Below, in pieces: positions 42,979-44,802 of a DNA stretch of 44,802 nucleotides. The position numbers and the translations under genes are program-made. The stretch comes from Microcoleus sp. LEGE 07076. GTDB lineage: Bacteria; Cyanobacteriota; Cyanobacteriia; Cyanobacteriales; Microcoleaceae. The number at the start of each line of letters is the position of its first letter. The first letter of the stretch is position 1. The notes under the pieces were generated by a model, which worked only from the letters and a program-made list of their open reading frames with translations, was not told the DNA's origin and made no database searches. The stretch is taken from positions 1 through 44,802 of the forward strand of contig NZ_JADEWV010000033.1 in NCBI RefSeq assembly GCF_015207455.1, given 5' to 3'.

Positions 42979-44802
42979 ATGTCGCGATCGCTAACAGCTT
43001 CTATTAACGGCATCAAACTCGCCAAGCAGAAATTGGAAAGCAGGCGCTTGTCGCAAGTTGCGTTTGCCAAAGAATTGAAATTTTCCTTAAAAACTATCAA
43101 CAATTTTTTCACGGGAAAAAGGGTCGATCGCAAATATTTTGTAGAGATTTGCGAAGCGTTAAAATTGGAGTGGGAAGATGTCGTTTTTGGGACGGAAAGC
43201 GAGGAAGAAGAGAGAGAAAAGGGCGGCGGCGGGGAGATTTTGTCCCTGCAAGAGATAGTCAAACAAAATGGCGATCGGGCTAGAAAAGCCCTCGACCCTT
43301 ACATCTTACCTCCGATCCGCCGCCAAAGTCTGTTGGAAAAATGCCTCAAACAAATTCGATCGGGCATCTGGCAAAACAAACGGCGCGTCATCCCGATTTT
43401 GGGCGCTGCGGGCTATGGCAAAAGCACGATTCTGGGAACTATTTACGACGAACTCAGCGCTGAAATTGCAGCAGCAGAAACGGGATGGATTGCTTTGATC
43501 CGGTGCGACGATTTAATCGAATCTGCGGAAACCTTTGCTTTGGAAGTCGGGGAAAAAGTCAGCGGCAAACGGCAGCCGATCGCGGAAGTTGCCAAACAGC
43601 TTACCGCAGAAAGGGGGCGGGGCACAATTGCGATCGACACTTTGGATATTGTATTGACAAAACCCCTGGTTCCCGTGTTGCGAAACCCCTTGCAACAACT
43701 GTTAGAAACGGGGACTACCGTTGCCTTTACCTGCCGCGATACCGACTACAGCAATTTTTTTGAACCGTATCACGAAAGTTTTGCCGGCTTCCGAGAAAGC
43801 GTGCAAGACGGATGCAGGATTACCGCTTTCAGTGACGGGGAAGTCAGGGAAGCGGCGGCAGAGTTTGTGAAGCGGAAAGGGGAAAATTTACTGGTGGATG
43901 GGGAAGCTTTTGCCGATCGGATTATAGCCCTTTCCACCGACAGCGTTTCCCTGCAAGAAATCGTCCGCAATCCGTTACTGCTGGCTTTACTGTGCGACTT
44001 GTTTACAGAGTTGGAAAACGTGCCGGAAGATTTGACAGTCAGCCAACTCTACGGGGAATACTGGAATTGGAAAGTTTCGGCTGTACGCAGCAATTTGCAG
44101 CCTCCGCGCGTCAGGATTGCTAAGGAAAAACTGTGCTTGAAGATTGCAGAAATTATCTACAGCAATTCTGGAGAAAGGCTGCGAGATTTTATCTATGAAA
44201 GCAATTTAGAATTTAGCGAAACTGAATTTGAGGCTTATACTTCTCTGAAAAGCGAAGGCGTTTTAAAAGATTTCGGCGGCAAGCGGATCGGATTTTTTCA
44301 CCAAACTTTTTTAGAATATACAGTAGCCCGCTGGCTGAATTCCACGGAGTCGGGAGAAGCTGCAAAAAATCAGTTAAAAAGCGAGATGGTGTTTGCGGAA
44401 TCCGAGTTTTCGCGCTACTACATCTGGCCGATTTTTCGGCAACTGCTAACTTTGATGGATTTAACTGAATTTTATCACACACAGCGAGCTTTAAACAAAC
44501 ATAAAATCATGCCGTTTCGGGCAGTGGCTTTTGCCTCGATTTCCCGAAAAGAAGCGGAATCGGCTGCGGTTTTGCTGCCGATGTTGGAAATTGCGATTAG
44601 CAGCGGATATACTTTTCAAGAGACTTTGCTAGTCGCGGCTAATTCTGCACCGAAACGCCACAGCGAAATTGTTTGGGAAGTGGCTGTCAGACTTTTAGCA
44701 ACTGTCAGCCAAGAGTTGATTAATAAAGCGGCGGAAACTGTCGCGGAATTGCTGTTTCGTTTAAACGATGAAAAAAGTCAGCGATTTCAGGAAGCTGTAA
44801 AT
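42979..44802 (+). CDS. HTH-NACHT/STAND NTPase, cut by the window edge
   Basis: At least 608 residues from ATG 42979, open to the end of the window. Residues 1-70 are an HTH domain (LSQVAFAKELKFSLKTINNF, then CEALKLEWEDVVFG), followed by an acidic linker and a P-loop: Walker A GAAGYGKST at 142-150, Walker B TIAIDTLD near D220, sensor-like AFTCRDTDYS near 252. Then comes a winged-helix/superhelical part (NPLLLALLCDLFTELENVPE, IGFFHQTFLEYTVARWL) typical of NACHT-type STAND ATPases. Related architectures in cyanobacteria carry C-terminal repeats; here that end is missing. It is a candidate antiphage or signalling NTPase; which effector it controls is unknown. Confidence 0.85.
   Translation, partial: MSRSLTASINGIKLAKQKLESRRLSQVAFAKELKFSLKTINNFFTGKRVDRKYFVEICEALKLEWEDVVFGTESEEEEREKGGGGEILSLQEIVKQNGDRARKALDPYILPPIRRQSLLEKCLKQIRSGIWQNKRRVIPILGAAGYGKSTILGTIYDELSAEIAAAETGWIALIRCDDLIESAETFALEVGEKVSGKRQPIAEVAKQLTAERGRGTIAIDTLDIVLTKPLVPVLRNPLQQLLETGTTVAFTCRDTDYSNFFEPYHESFAGFRESVQDGCRITAFSDGEVREAAAEFVKRKGENLLVDGEAFADRIIALSTDSVSLQEIVRNPLLLALLCDLFTELENVPEDLTVSQLYGEYWNWKVSAVRSNLQPPRVRIAKEKLCLKIAEIIYSNSGERLRDFIYESNLEFSETEFEAYTSLKSEGVLKDFGGKRIGFFHQTFLEYTVARWLNSTESGEAAKNQLKSEMVFAESEFSRYYIWPIFRQLLTLMDLTEFYHTQRALNKHKIMPFRAVAFASISRKEAESAAVLLPMLEIAISSGYTFQETLLVAANSAPKRHSEIVWEVAVRLLATVSQELINKAAETVAELLFRLNDEKSQRFQEAVN

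Overview
The window looks like chromosome of a filamentous, Oscillatoriales-type cyanobacterium (Microcoleus/Oscillatoria-like). The case rests on the photosystem I subunit PsaX, the NDH-1 subunit NdhL, a BicA-type bicarbonate transporter, a phytol kinase, many GCGATCGC (HIP1) sites, and intergenic spaces full of heptamer tandem repeats and small palindromic repeats. The assignment is inference from gene content, not from a marker phylogeny.

Layout. 1-8.6 kb: a CapA-like phosphatase running off the left edge, a PfkB/heptose kinase, a CheY-like regulator, lipA, psaX (too short for ordinary ORF calling), a sugar ABC permease, a GNAT acetyltransferase, purN and a methyltransferase remnant. 8.8-14.9 kb: DinB protein, bicA, a monooxygenase-like small protein, a toxin-antitoxin pair whose toxin is broken, a DUF4336 protein, phytol kinase and a 49-residue conserved small protein. 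15.3-20.7 kb: an NAD cluster of pncB, nadD, an NrtR-type Nudix regulator, a PchB-like chorismate mutase and nadE, with a palindromic candidate NrtR operator before pncB. 20.7-26.5 kb: an RTX-repeat/DUF192 fusion, an orphan Csx3 (Crn3) ring-nuclease-like gene, a hybrid sensor kinase that looks 5'-truncated, and a lipoprotein. 27.1-36.3 kb: trpA, a DUF3007 gene and ndhL, an intronless tRNA-Leu(UAA), two membrane proteins, mutS, a zinc alcohol dehydrogenase, a small conserved protein and a HAD phosphatase.

36.4-44.8 kb is a defence region: a RelE-like gene with a frameshifted HTH partner, cas2-cas1, a divergent gene for a two-helix membrane protein with a CARF-like cyclic-oligoadenylate sensor domain, nine 74-bp tandem repeats, a C-terminal fragment of a second cas1, a CRISPR array (14 identical 36-nt repeats, 13 spacers), a Uma2-family nuclease-like gene, and an HTH-NACHT/STAND NTPase cut off by the right edge. 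No cas10, cas6 or interference gene is in the window, so this is an adaptation module plus a candidate signal-responsive membrane effector that would need a type III complex encoded elsewhere.

A recurring theme is invasion of genes by dispersed repeats: the purN 5' end, an internal loop of lipA and the last 17 codons of cas1 all appear to be repeat-derived. One family (GTAGGGTGCGTC palindromes) occurs both as singletons and, apparently amplified, as the 74-bp array beside the CARF gene.
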